Part shown: in pieces, positions 8,042-17,128 of the stretch
Layout: the number at the start of each line of letters is the position of its first letter
How positions within the stretch are numbered: the stretch's first letter is position 1
Assembly: GCF_049331405.1 (NCBI RefSeq)
Contig: NZ_CP186274.1
Coordinates: forward strand, 5,270,001 to 5,334,000
Source of the DNA: PoT sp049331405
Lineage (GTDB): Bacteria > Planctomycetota > Planctomycetia > Isosphaerales > Isosphaeraceae
Direction: 5' to 3'
Length of the DNA: 64,000 nt
Notes under the pieces: generated by a model
Told to the model about the DNA's origin: nothing
Database searches by the model: none
What the model saw: the letters and a program-made list of their open reading frames with translations, nothing else
Program-made: the position numbers and the translations under genes

Positions 8042-10065
8042 CGCCGGCCTCCCTTCAGGCCCGGAGGATCGATCCGCTCGATGACCGCATCGGCGGAGAG
8101 GCCGGCCAGAGGCAGGTGGTCGGCCCCCATCGCGGCGGCCAGCTCGGGAACACGACCGACCCGACCGAATCCCTCCTCGGTGTCGAAGACCACGGCCGAG
8201 GCCCCGACCGAAGCGAGTCGCTCCCCGGCGGCCAGGGCTTGCGTCCAGGGTTCTCCCTCGCCTCCGGGGAGCGGGACGTTCGCCCGACCGTCGGTCAGGA
8301 GCACGACCATCGCCGGCCCGCCCTGGCATTCCCGGACGATCAAGTCGGCGGCGAGCGTCAGGGCGTGGGCCAGCGGCGTCCGGCCGCCGGTCGGGAGCTG
8401 ACGGAGGACCGCCTCGGCCCGGTCGACGCTCCGGGACGGAGGCAGGACGACTTCGGCGCGAGGCCCGCGGCATGCGACGACGGCGACCCGATCTCGGCGG
8501 CGATAGGCGTCGCCGAGCAGGCCGAGGATGGCCCCCTTCGTCGCCTCCATCCGGCGCCTCGCCCCCATCGACCCGGAGGTGTCGACGACGAAGACGATCA
8601 GGGCGCTCACCTGGGCCGCCCGCACCTTCCCGTGCAAATCGCTTCTCTCGATCGCGGGAACGCCGCTCGTCCCCGGGCTGCGACGGACCGCGGCCCGGAG
8701 GGTGGCGTCGACGGCGAGTTCGCGCGGCGACTCATCCGCCACGGCGCGGATGAAAGGCCCGCGGCCCGCCGAGCCCCCCGCCATCCGTTTCCCGGGGTGG
8801 GCAGGCCGATCCCTCGCCACGCTCCCGGTTTCGAGCTCGAGGCGAGGCACCAGCGGCGGATCGCCGGGGGCGATGACTTGCTCCTCGCCGTCGCCCTCAG
8901 CTTCACCCGAGGAGTCGTCTTCATCTGGAGCCGGCGAAGGACGCGGACCATCGAAGTCGGGCAGGTCGTCCTCGCCTCCAGTCCCGTCCTGGGTTGGGGG
9001 AGGCGAGGCGGGACCATGCCCGCCCGGTTCCTGGCCCTCGGGCTCGTCCGGCCCCAGCGCCCGATCGATGGCCTCGCGGTCGAGGCCCGGCTGCTGGAAC
9101 GGCTGGCGACGCCTCCGATGGGGGAGGACGTACTCGGCAGCGGTCCGGAGGTCATCCCTCCGCACGCGATCCCGGCCGTCGAGAGCGGCCAGGGCCCGCG
9201 ACGCCTTGAACAGGGCGATATCAGCACGCAGGCCGTCCACCTGCGACTCACAGCAGAGCCGGGCGATCGCGGTGAGCAGGCCCGGAGCCACGACCACGTC
9301 CCGGAGTCGCTGCCTCGCCTCCGCGATCTTGATCCCGATCGCCCGATCCTCGTCATCCCAGCATGCGGCGAAGCCAGCCGGATCCGCCTCGAACTCGAGC
9401 CGGCGGCGAACGACCTCGGCGCGGAGTTCATAATCTCGCGGCGCGGCGACCTCGACCATCAGGCCGAACCGGTCGAGCAACTGCGGCCTCAGCTCCCCCT
9501 CCTCCGGGTTCATGCTGCCGATCAGCAGGAAGCGGGCGGGGTGGCGGGCCGAGATCCCGTCGCGCTCGACGGTGTTGATGCCCGAGGCCGCGACGTCGAG
9601 CAGACCGTCGACCAGGTGATCGGGCAGCAGGTTGACCTCGTCGACATAGAGCACGCCGCGATGGGCGCGTGCGAGCAGACCCGGCCTGAGGGCCGAACGC
9701 CCCTCCTTCAGCACGCGGTCAAGGTCGAGCGTCCCCAGCACCCGATCCTCGGTGGCCCCGATCGGCAGCTCGACGTGCGCCGGGTGCGACTCGACCGCCC
9801 GCCGCTCCCCGACGGCCTCCGCGCACGAGGGGCAATCGGGCCAGGGCGATTCGATGTCGCAACGGAACGGACAGCCCTCCACGGCCCGGATCGTGGGGAG
9901 GAGCCGGGACAGCCCGCGCGCCGCGGTGCTCTTGGCGGTCCCCTTCTCGCCGCGGATCAGGACGCCGCCGAGCGTCGGGTCGACCGCGGCGATGAGCAGC
10001 GCGACCTTGAGCGACTCCTGCCCGGCGAGTGCACCGAAGGGATATCCGATGTCATGTTCACTCAT
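8038..10065 (-). CDS. Fused ChlI/ChlD-type chelatase AAA+/VWA subunit (cobaltochelatase partner)
   Basis: A 675-residue fusion of an AAA+ ATPase (Walker A GEKGTAKST at 39-47; Walker B LYVDEVNLLPDH near 140; ESHPAHVELPIGATEDRV) with a C-terminal von Willebrand A domain. The latter has the MIDAS motif VVDTSGSMG near residue 495 and TDGRANVPLPGG. A Pro/acidic linker (about 350-415) joins them. Such proteins power CobN/ChlH-type large subunits that insert metal into tetrapyrroles. The gene overlaps cobN by 4 nt (ATGA) and cobQ by 4 nt (TTGA), so cobalt insertion is the natural reading. It replaces separate CobS/CobT or ChlI/ChlD subunits. Magnesium chelatase names often given to this family are not supported by this context. 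Confidence 0.88.
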   Translation of the reverse strand: MSEHDIGYPFGALAGQESLKVALLIAAVDPTLGGVLIRGEKGTAKSTAARGLSRLLPTIRAVEGCPFRCDIESPWPDCPSCAEAVGERRAVESHPAHVELPIGATEDRVLGTLDLDRVLKEGRSALRPGLLARAHRGVLYVDEVNLLPDHLVDGLLDVAASGINTVERDGISARHPARFLLIGSMNPEEGELRPQLLDRFGLMVEVAAPRDYELRAEVVRRRLEFEADPAGFAACWDDEDRAIGIKIAEARQRLRDVVVAPGLLTAIARLCCESQVDGLRADIALFKASRALAALDGRDRVRRDDLRTAAEYVLPHRRRRQPFQQPGLDREAIDRALGPDEPEGQEPGGHGPASPPPTQDGTGGEDDLPDFDGPRPSPAPDEDDSSGEAEGDGEEQVIAPGDPPLVPRLELETGSVARDRPAHPGKRMAGGSAGRGPFIRAVADESPRELAVDATLRAAVRRSPGTSGVPAIERSDLHGKVRAAQVSALIVFVVDTSGSMGARRRMEATKGAILGLLGDAYRRRDRVAVVACRGPRAEVVLPPSRSVDRAEAVLRQLPTGGRTPLAHALTLAADLIVRECQGGPAMVVLLTDGRANVPLPGGEGEPWTQALAAGERLASVGASAVVFDTEEGFGRVGRVPELAAAMGADHLPLAGLSADAVIERIDPPGLKGGRR

Positions 10066-13000
10066 GATCGTCCATTCGGCCGCGAGGCGGGAGGCTCGGC
10101 CCGCGCCTCCAGGGCCGCCTCGGTCTCCAGGATAGTCTTCTTGAGGGCGTCGAGGGTGGCGGCGTCGGGCTCGGCCCAGAGGCTACGCTCGGCGGCCTCG
10201 ATCAGCCGTTCGCCGATCGCCTGCAGCGCCCAGGGGTTGCTGCGCTCGAGGAAGGAACGCGTCGTCGGGTCGAGTGCATACGCTTGCGCGACGCGGTCGT
10301 ACATCCAATCCTCGACGACCCCGGTCGTCGCGTCGTACCCGAACAGGTAGTCGACCGTCGCGTTCAGCTCCAGGCCCCCCTTGTAGCCATGCCGGCGGAT
10401 CGCATCAAGCCATTTAGGATTGACGACCCGCGTGCGGAAGACGCGGAGGGCCTCATCCTTGAGGTCGCGGACCTTCGGTCGTTGAGGATCTTGCGAGTCC
10501 CCGAACTCCTGGCGGGGCAGGCGGCCCGAGAGGGCCCGGATCGTGGCGATCATGCCGCCGTGGAACTGGAAGTAGTCGTCGCTGTCAAAGATATCGTGCT
10601 CGCGATTGTCCTGGTTGTGCAGGGCCACCTGGACCCCCGCAAGTTGGTGGCGGAAGGCGTCGCGGGCGTCGACCCCCTGCTCCCCGGCCGTGTAGGCGTA
10701 GCCCCCCCAGTTGACGTAGGCCTCGGCGAAGTCCCCCGGCTCGCTCCAGTTCTTCTCGTCGATCAGGGGCAGGATCCCCGCGCCATAGCTGCCCGGCTTG
10801 GCCCCGAAGACGCGATAGCGTGCCTTGCGCTCGGCCTCGGCCTCGCAGCCGCCGTCATCGAGGCCGGCGGCCAGGTCGGCGAGGTAGTGCTTGCGGACGA
10901 AGTTGCTCTCCGGATCCTCGTCGAGCGTGGCCACGCACTCGACGGCCTCATCCAGCAAGGCGATCAGATGCGGGAAGGCGTCGCGGAAGAACCCGCTGAT
11001 CCGGATCACCACGTCGACCCTGGGCCGGCCCAGTTCCTCGAGGGGGATCACCTCGAAGCCGAGGACCCGGCGGTTCTCGCGGTGCCAGGTCGGCCGCACG
11101 CCGAGCAGGGCGAGGACCTCGGCGACATCGTCTCCCTGGGTCCGGATCGCGCTCGTGCCCCAGACGCTGATGCCGACCCGCTCGGGCATCTCGCCCGTCG
11201 CCACGCGATGACGCTCGACGACCTCACGGGCCAGGGCCTGGCCGACCTCCCACGACGACGGCGAGGGCAGGCATCGCGGGTCGACCGCGTAGAAGTTACG
11301 TCCGGTCGGCAGCACGTGGGCCATGCCCCGGGTCGGGGCCCCGCTGGGCCCCGGCGGCACGTAACGACCCTCGAGCGCGGCGAGCAGGTTCGTCGTCTCC
11401 TCCTCCGTCCGCGCCAGCTTCGGCACGAGGTCGCGGCACACGAACGCCCCGACGCGTGCCAGCGCATCGTCAGGGCCGCGATTGTCGCCGAAGATCTCTC
11501 CAATCGCCTCGCCGACATCCTCCGCGACGAACCCGCGACGCTGCAAAGCCCGGAGATACCATCCGGCCAGTTCATCGACGGCCTCGAGCGCATCCCCCCG
11601 AGTCACGATCGGCCGGCCAACCCGCTCGGCGAGCCTTGCTTGCCCCTCGCCAACCTCGTCGAACCGCTTCCCGAGCCCCTCCTGGAGGTCGTCGGGATCG
11701 AGCCCGAACGGCGAGCAGGCCGCGGCGCGGAGGCTCGGCGCGTCCAGGTTCGGCAGCCGGGTCAGGGCCTGCAGGAGGTCGGCGAGTTGCTCGCCTTCCG
11801 GAGCCAGGCCGAAGGTGTGGAGGCCGTCGCGGATCTGCGCCCCGGCGAGCTCACAGAGGTAGGCGTCCAGGTCTTCGAGGAGGTGGGCGACCTCACGCCC
11901 TTGCATGCTCGCGAGCGAGACGGGCGTGCCCTCGGCGGTGAGGCCCTCGTCCCACTCGTGCTTGTGGTCGCCGTGGTCCTGCGTCATCAGCCGTGCGAGG
12001 TCGCTGTCGAGGCGGGCCTTCTTGATGAGGTCCCAGATCTGGCGCTGCAGGACCGGCAGCTTCGAAGGGTCGAGAAGCTCGACCTGATAATACTCGTCCA
12101 CGAGCTGCGCGAGTTGCTCCAGCTCCCCATACACGCCGGCACTCGTGAGCGGGGGGACCAGATGGTCGACGAGCACCGCATGCCCGCGCCGCTTCGCCTG
12201 CGCGCCCTCGCCGGGGTCGTTCAGGATGAACGGATAGAAGAGCGGCAGGTCGGCCAGGAAGGCGTCCGGAGCGCAGCTACCGGAGAGGCCGACGCCCTTG
12301 CCGGGCAGCCACTCCAGGGTCCCGTGCTTGCCGAAATGGACGATCGCATCGGCCCCCCAGTCGTCCCGCAGCCAGCGGTAGAGGGCGTAGTAATTGTGCG
12401 GGGGCGGCAGGTCGGGCTGGTGGTAGATCGCCGCGGGGTCCATCCCGTAGCCGCGCGGCGGCTGAAGAGCAAGGAACACGTTCCCCAGCTCCAGCCCCGC
12501 CAGCGAGATCGCCCCATCCTGGACGTAGGCCTCGCCGGGGGGCGGCCCCCACTGCTCGACCATCCCGCGCCTCAGGGCCTCGGGCAGCTCGTCGAACCAC
12601 TCGGCGTATCGCCCCACCGGCACGCGCCCCGCGGCGCGGGCGAGTTGCTCGGTCGTCAGCACCGTCTCGTCATACGAGCAGCGGTCGATCAGTTCATGGA
12701 TCAACGAGTCACCATCGGGCGGGACGCCCTCGATCCGGTAGCCCGCCTCGCGCATCGCGGCGAAAAGGCGGATCAACGAAGCCGGCGCATCGAGCCCCAC
12801 GGCATTCCCGATTCGCGCGGCCTTCCCGGGCGCGTTCGTCAAGATGACGGCGATCCGCTTCCGCTCGTTCGGGATCCTGGCGAGGGCCGCGAACCTCGCG
12901 GCCAGGCCGGCGACCCTCGCGACGCGGTCGGGCTCGGCGACGTACCGTGGCGCATCCTCGGCGCCCTGCCCCGCCGATTCCTTGAACGAGATCGGCACGG

Positions 13001-14441
13001 TGATGATCCGGCCGTCCAGCTCCGGGACCGCGACGTTCATCGCCGTGTCGAGCGGCCCGAGCCCCCTCGGGCTGGCCTCCCACTGACGCCTGGGCGAGCC
13101 GCTGGCGATCGCCTGGAGGATCGGCACGTCCAGGGATTCGAGCGCGGCCACCGAGCCGCCCCGGGACCAGACGCGGGCCTCGGCCATCGCGAACGACATC
13201 GTCGTCACCAGCACATCGATCAGCCGCTCGCCGCCGCGATAGAAGAGGTCGAATGCGGCGGGCCAGGCCGACGAAGGCCTCCCCGGCTCCGACGAAGGCT
13301 CCTTGAGGGAGTCCGTGAACACCGGGAGCGTATTGGCCCCCGCCGCCTGGATGGCGTCGATCAGGTCATCCACGAACTCCAGGTTCCCGCTCAGCCAGTG
13401 GGCTCGGTAGAAGAGCACGCCCACCGTGGGCCGCGAAGAATCGCGACGGCCGACCCATTCGGCCAGCGTCGCCTCGCGCGGGAGGTCGGGGTGATAGATC
13501 CCGTGACGCGGCGGACTGCCGGGGGGCGAGGAGCCGAGGTCCGCCCTCAGCAGCTCGTCGGCCAGGAACCGGATGAGGTTCTCGATGTTGGCCGTCCCCC
13601 CTGCGGTGAGGTAGGCGGCGGCCCGCTCGATCACGGCAGCCGGGACGGTCGAGCCGGCGAGAAATTCCGGGACCGTCGGCCCGACGGCGTTGATGAGCAG
13701 CAGCCTGAGGTCGGTCAGCCGGGCGAACTGCGCCAATCGTCGCCACCCAGGCAGATCGTCGGGGCCACCGTGCACGCGAGCGACCACGACGCGGGCGACC
13801 CTGCCCCCGTCGTCGACGAGGGCGGCCAGGTGCTCGTCGGATTTCACCCGGTTCAGGCTGGCCGTCCGTGCCCTGGGCAGGCCGACGGGCGAGTCGGCCA
13901 TCGCCTTCTGCAGCGTCAATAAGTCCGTGTCGGCGTGCGAGAGCAGCAGGATCTCGTCGGCCGGCTTCGATCCCGGGTCGATGAAGACGCCCTCGCCCTC
14001 TCGCCCCTCCGTGTCGCCGGAGAGCATGGCCTCCTCCGGCCAGGCGTAGTAGTCGAAGGCTAACTCGGCCAGTTCGGAGGTCGGCGGCAGGTAGCGGTCG
14101 GCCGCGAGCATCCGGTCGAGGTAGTCGTAGATCGCCAGGATCTGCGACTCGTGATTGATCGACTGGAACCAGACGCGGCGGCCGTCGAAGAGCACCAGCG
14201 CCACGTTCAGCAGGGGACAAGGCCCGAGGCATCCGCTCATCGTGAGCTGGACGCGATCCCGGATCCCCCGGCGCTTGTACTCCTGCTTGTAGAAGTCGAT
14301 GGAGACCGCCGGCTTCCCCTTGTCATCACGCCCGCAGCAGCACCCCCGGGCGCACACCAACAGGTGCCCCCGCTTCGGCGCGATGTGGATGGACTTCCCG
14401 TCGTTCCTGAGAACACGACGTCGGCTGATCGGCTGTGACAC
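10062..14441 (-). CDS. cobN: Cobaltochelatase CobN with N-terminal [2Fe-2S] ferredoxin-like domain
   Basis: The large subunit that binds the corrin ring (hydrogenobyrinic acid diamide in the aerobic pathway) and inserts cobalt with the AAA+/VWA partner. I place the start at GTG 14441 (1459 residues), 10 nt after GGAG. A longer frame to 14699 would run in another frame through the preceding gene. Residues about 18-110 form a thioredoxin-like [2Fe-2S] domain with CARGCCCG (Cys30, 34-36) and SGCLGPC (Cys71, Cys75). The rest is CobN/BchH-like: PPPHNYYALYRWL, HFGKHGTLEWLPGK, NDPGEGAQAKRRGHAVLVDH, ISVWGTSAIRTQGDD, and a C-terminal DYLFGYDATTGVVEDW. No signal peptide is visible, so it is cytoplasmic, unlike the second CobN homologue at 22104. 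The Fe-S fusion may couple chelation to redox or iron state; that is inference. Confidence 0.93.
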   Translation of the reverse strand: MSQPISRRRVLRNDGKSIHIAPKRGHLLVCARGCCCGRDDKGKPAVSIDFYKQEYKRRGIRDRVQLTMSGCLGPCPLLNVALVLFDGRRVWFQSINHESQILAIYDYLDRMLAADRYLPPTSELAELAFDYYAWPEEAMLSGDTEGREGEGVFIDPGSKPADEILLLSHADTDLLTLQKAMADSPVGLPRARTASLNRVKSDEHLAALVDDGGRVARVVVARVHGGPDDLPGWRRLAQFARLTDLRLLLINAVGPTVPEFLAGSTVPAAVIERAAAYLTAGGTANIENLIRFLADELLRADLGSSPPGSPPRHGIYHPDLPREATLAEWVGRRDSSRPTVGVLFYRAHWLSGNLEFVDDLIDAIQAAGANTLPVFTDSLKEPSSEPGRPSSAWPAAFDLFYRGGERLIDVLVTTMSFAMAEARVWSRGGSVAALESLDVPILQAIASGSPRRQWEASPRGLGPLDTAMNVAVPELDGRIITVPISFKESAGQGAEDAPRYVAEPDRVARVAGLAARFAALARIPNERKRIAVILTNAPGKAARIGNAVGLDAPASLIRLFAAMREAGYRIEGVPPDGDSLIHELIDRCSYDETVLTTEQLARAAGRVPVGRYAEWFDELPEALRRGMVEQWGPPPGEAYVQDGAISLAGLELGNVFLALQPPRGYGMDPAAIYHQPDLPPPHNYYALYRWLRDDWGADAIVHFGKHGTLEWLPGKGVGLSGSCAPDAFLADLPLFYPFILNDPGEGAQAKRRGHAVLVDHLVPPLTSAGVYGELEQLAQLVDEYYQVELLDPSKLPVLQRQIWDLIKKARLDSDLARLMTQDHGDHKHEWDEGLTAEGTPVSLASMQGREVAHLLEDLDAYLCELAGAQIRDGLHTFGLAPEGEQLADLLQALTRLPNLDAPSLRAAACSPFGLDPDDLQEGLGKRFDEVGEGQARLAERVGRPIVTRGDALEAVDELAGWYLRALQRRGFVAEDVGEAIGEIFGDNRGPDDALARVGAFVCRDLVPKLARTEEETTNLLAALEGRYVPPGPSGAPTRGMAHVLPTGRNFYAVDPRCLPSPSSWEVGQALAREVVERHRVATGEMPERVGISVWGTSAIRTQGDDVAEVLALLGVRPTWHRENRRVLGFEVIPLEELGRPRVDVVIRISGFFRDAFPHLIALLDEAVECVATLDEDPESNFVRKHYLADLAAGLDDGGCEAEAERKARYRVFGAKPGSYGAGILPLIDEKNWSEPGDFAEAYVNWGGYAYTAGEQGVDARDAFRHQLAGVQVALHNQDNREHDIFDSDDYFQFHGGMIATIRALSGRLPRQEFGDSQDPQRPKVRDLKDEALRVFRTRVVNPKWLDAIRRHGYKGGLELNATVDYLFGYDATTGVVEDWMYDRVAQAYALDPTTRSFLERSNPWALQAIGERLIEAAERSLWAEPDAATLDALKKTILETEAALEARAEPPASRPNGRS

Positions 14442-14488
14442 GGCGATCGGTCTCCAATCCGGCGTTGAACGCCGCCGAGGGAAAACAC

Positions 14489-15406
14489 CTACCGGCCGAG
14501 GATCCCATGCATGCCAACGGCGACGGCGAGGGAGGCGAGCAAGCTCGCCGCCATCACGATGGAGCCCAGGCGTCGGAGGGATTTCATTTGCCACCACATC
14601 AAGAGGCCGGAGAGGCCCCAGAAGACCATCGCGGCCGCCATCGCATCGACGATCAGGGCCTAGAACCACCGGGCATCGACCTGCGAGGGATACCGGCACG
14701 CCAGATGGAGCCCGGTCAGGAAGCGTCGAGAGGAGAGGCTGGGGGCCGTCGGTGTGGCCACCATCCCCTGATTCTGGAGGTTATATGCCACGCGCCAGTT
14801 CCGCCCCTCGCTCTCGACGGCAAAAATCAGTTCGGCCGGCGTTCGGATCTTGATGTCTTTCGGCGCCTCACCCCACTTCGTCATGATTGATGACACCGCA
14901 TCCCTGGCCTGAGTGGCGGGAGCCACGTCGAGGTAGCTTGCCCGCTGAGTCCAGGCCGGCATGCTGAACGGCTTCTCGATCGGGGCCGAGCGTACGGTGC
15001 CGACTCGCCCTTCGAGCTCGACGAAAATGACCTGCTCGGTGTCGCCAGTCCGGGCGGTCAGGGCCAGGTCTCGCGAATAGGACGGGGCCTGGGAGTCAGA
15101 CAGCTTGACGGGCGAAGGAGCCTCGCGGTTGATGGCCGAGACCACTTGCTCCGCCAGGGCGGCCGGCGTAGGGAACGTCGCCAGGGCCGTGCCGGCGACG
15201 TCCTTCGCGGTGATGAGCCGCACGGTTCGGTCGGAGAACCAGTCGGGATGGTTGAACAGGAAGGCCGTCACCCCGTAGAGCGTGACGAATGGAACCAGGG
15301 ACAACCCTGCATACATGTGCGCACGTCGCACAAGTTTCATGGCCGCGTTGAAGCGGACCCGGGCTCGTGAGCGAGTGGCTGCCGCCGCAGCCGTATTGAC
15401 CGACAT
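14489..15406 (-). pseudogene. PepSY-type membrane protein interrupted by one in-frame TAG
   Basis: From ATG 15406 (AGGGAG 6 nt upstream) the frame encodes an N-terminal helix (MYAGLSLVPFVTLYGVTAF), the NHPDWFSD motif shared with the PepSY protein at 51658-52302, and an external domain with the YSRDLALTAR segment. After DARWF comes a TAG at 14662-14660. The same frame then continues for 56 codons with ALIVDAMAAAMVFWGLSG, LLMWWQMK and a last helix, and stops at 14491-14489. PepSY-associated proteins normally have these C-terminal helices. A TGG tryptophan would be restored by a single base at 14661. The gene lies between a small lipoprotein and cobN in the B12 operon. It may be a recent nonsense mutation, a sequence error, or a read-through site. 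Confidence 0.8.
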
Positions 15407-15461
15407 CGTTGACTCCCTGGTGAACTGCGAACCTCGTGAGGGCAATCCGGGCCGAAACGAC

Positions 15462-15641
15462 TCAACGTTCTTCGAGGTCGCCCTTGCTGAAAGCGCGAGG
15501 CTTTTCGCCGCCGGTGGCTGAAGGATCAGCCTGCTTTTTCAGGTCGATCGAGCCGGAATCGCCATTCGAGCACCCGGTGAATGCGACCGACAGGATGAGG
15601 GCCGCGGCGGCGAAGGATCGCCTCGCGTATGGAGCCATCAT
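15462..15641 (-). CDS. Small lipoprotein of the B12-riboswitch operon
   Basis: A 59-residue protein with a basic start, a hydrophobic stretch (AAAALILSVAFTGC) ending in a lipobox with Cys24, and a short polar tail rich in Lys, Asp and Glu. No domain is recognised. Small lipoproteins directly after a DUF1559 gene are frequent in planctomycetes. Start choice is uncertain: an ATG at 15689, 4 nt after the DUF1559 stop, would add 16 residues ahead of the signal, and ATG 15638 is also possible. Likely anchored in a membrane facing the periplasm, expressed with DUF1559, the PepSY protein and cobN. Confidence 0.65.
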   Translation of the reverse strand: MMAPYARRSFAAAALILSVAFTGCSNGDSGSIDLKKQADPSATGGEKPRAFSKGDLEER

Positions 15642-15693
15642 GGTGGAAGATCCCTGGATGGAGTCGTTGGGATGAAAGACGTGCGCCATCGGC

Positions 15694-16722
15694 TCAGTAG
15701 GAATCCGAGCTGATGACCTCGCCGCCCGACCTCGTCGAGAGCGCCTGGTAGACTCCGAGCCTCGACCCTGGCGCGAGGTTGTACATATTGGCGGCGGAAT
15801 CGAAGGTCACGCCCGCCGCGGTGATGGTCGCCGGGTTGATCGACCAGGAGTCGATCGAGTCCTTGAGGAAGCGAACGGACCCATCGACGAACGCGAAGTT
15901 GGCACCCCCGGGGTGGAGGCTCGAGGCGTTCGCCACATAACGGGCCCCGAGCACGCCGACCGGCTTCTTGTAGGCGTTGATCGGGTAGTACGTCTCGAAC
16001 ATCGTGTCGTACCAGTACCCCGAGTTCCAGAACTGATTCACCAACTGGTCGGCCTGGGACAGCAGGGAGTGGCCCCGTTCGCCGATGGAGATGGTGTTGC
16101 TGGTCCCGTCCCTGATGTCGCTGATGCGAGTGGCACTATACATGTAGATCGTGCCATTCATGTTGCCGACCTGCTGCGGGAAGTTGCTCGCGGAGAGCTT
16201 GGGCCTGACGTCCCAGGTCCCCGTGCATCCGGCATAACTGATGAAGGCCTGCTCCCAGTTGCCGGGGGGCGGGGCCTGATAGATCGTCGGGGAGAGGGGC
16301 TGAAGTTCCGCCGCGGAGGCATCGCTCGGGCACGCGAATGCCGAGATGGCGACCCCCGCGATGGTCAGGTTGGCTGAATTCTTATACGAGAGGCTGAAGT
16401 TGGCGAGGTTGTAGACGGGCGTCTGCTCCATGTACGGCAGGATCATGACGAACATGCTGAAGCCGTCGGCCATCTTGCCCGCCCCGGTGCCGGATGCCGC
16501 CCAGAAAGAGCCGGGGGGCAGCGTGCCCGTGGCCGACTCATAATTGGATATGGCCAGGCTCATCTGCTTGAGGTTGTTCGTGCATTGGGCGCGGCGTGCG
16601 GCCTCGCGCGCCGCCTGGACGGCGGGGAGCAGCAGCGCGATCAGCACGGCGATGATCGCGATCACCACCAGGAGTTCGATGAGGGTGAAGCCGGTGCGTC
16701 GAGGGGGGATGCGCGCAGGCAT
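15694..16722 (-). CDS. DUF1559 prepilin-like secreted protein, first gene of the B12-riboswitch operon
   Basis: A 342-residue DUF1559 (SBP_bac_10-like) protein. The type IV prepilin-like leader is RRTGFTLIELLVVIAIIAVL, followed by PAVQAAREAARR and CTNNLKQ. The C-terminal domain has a single-pass beta-rich body ending HPGGANFAFVDGSVRFLKDS and GGEVISSDSY. ATG 16722 gives the standard 8-10 residue leader; the frame is open further upstream only through the riboswitch expression region. DUF1559 proteins are a planctomycete expansion of unknown function, thought to be surface or pseudopilus components. Its place behind a cobalamin riboswitch and ahead of cobN suggests a role in corrinoid or cobalt acquisition, which is inference. 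Confidence 0.9.
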   Translation of the reverse strand: MPARIPPRRTGFTLIELLVVIAIIAVLIALLLPAVQAAREAARRAQCTNNLKQMSLAISNYESATGTLPPGSFWAASGTGAGKMADGFSMFVMILPYMEQTPVYNLANFSLSYKNSANLTIAGVAISAFACPSDASAAELQPLSPTIYQAPPPGNWEQAFISYAGCTGTWDVRPKLSASNFPQQVGNMNGTIYMYSATRISDIRDGTSNTISIGERGHSLLSQADQLVNQFWNSGYWYDTMFETYYPINAYKKPVGVLGARYVANASSLHPGGANFAFVDGSVRFLKDSIDSWSINPATITAAGVTFDSAANMYNLAPGSRLGVYQALSTRSGGEVISSDSY

Positions 16723-16859
16723 GGGGGCGGTTCTTTCTGCCGGGCCGGGCAAGAGGAATTCGAATCGCTTCGACCCTCCGGCGCAAGGCTCGTGGCAGAC
16801 GTTCTGCGAGCGGCCCGCCCGGATGCTCAGTGGCCGAAGCATCGGAACAGCAACTCGAC

Positions 16860-17030
16860 GGGCAGGTCTTCTGGCTTACGGCTCCTGACGGCTCCCGGAC
16901 CGCCTTCCCGCCCGCGGGCAGTGGCATCGTTGTCCGGAGCCTGGCCGAATACAGCGGCGGCCCCACGACGGATTCTCACCGTCTTCCCTATTATCCCCCG
17001 AGACCTCTTGCGTAGTCCGAGGGCACCTGT
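16860..17030 (-). promoter_or_regulatory. Cobalamin (AdoCbl-type) riboswitch
   Basis: Read on the minus strand, the conserved blocks occur in order: AGGTGCC at the 5' end, GGGAA, GGTGAGAATCC, GGCCGCCGCTGTA, GCCACTG, GGGAAGGC, and the B12 box GTAAGCCAGAAGACCTGCC, whose 3' part pairs with the 5' AGGTGCC. Spacing is as expected for the full core. It sits about 140 nt before the DUF1559 start and just after a promoter, so it should lower expression of the whole DUF1559-to-cobO operon when cobalamin is plentiful. Downstream, a 6-bp stem (16843-16822) lies in the expression region. No clear U-run terminator is seen, so translational or Rho-linked control is possible. Confidence 0.95.
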
Positions 17031-17040
17031 CGAGAGCGGC

Positions 17041-17070
17041 ATTACACCCTTTCAAACACTCCCGCGTCAA
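17041..17070 (-). promoter_or_regulatory. Sigma70-like promoter of the riboswitch operon
   Basis: On the minus strand TTGACG (17070-17065), an 18-nt spacer and TGTAAT (17046-17041) form a good -35/-10 pair. Initiation would fall near 17034, right at the 5' edge of the cobalamin riboswitch. The match in position between promoter and aptamer supports both calls. Confidence 0.65.
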
Positions 17071-17128
17071 GTCGCGAATCCGAGAATCCGGGATGCCCTC
17101 GCGATTTCAACCCCTCAGGCGAATACAA

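Noticed and set aside
8116..10350. Plus-strand 744-codon frame opposite the AAA+/VWA subunit
   Set aside because: Same antisense effect; the opposite strand has Walker and MIDAS motifs.
10284..13922. Plus-strand open frame of 1212 codons opposite cobN
   Set aside because: Shadow frame; no family resemblance, and cobN on the other strand is full length with all motifs.
14442..14699. N-terminal extension of cobN to an ATG at 14699
   Set aside because: It would run out of frame through the C-terminal helices of the PepSY gene; the Arg/Pro-rich sequence is unlike any domain, and GTG 14441 has a ribosome site.
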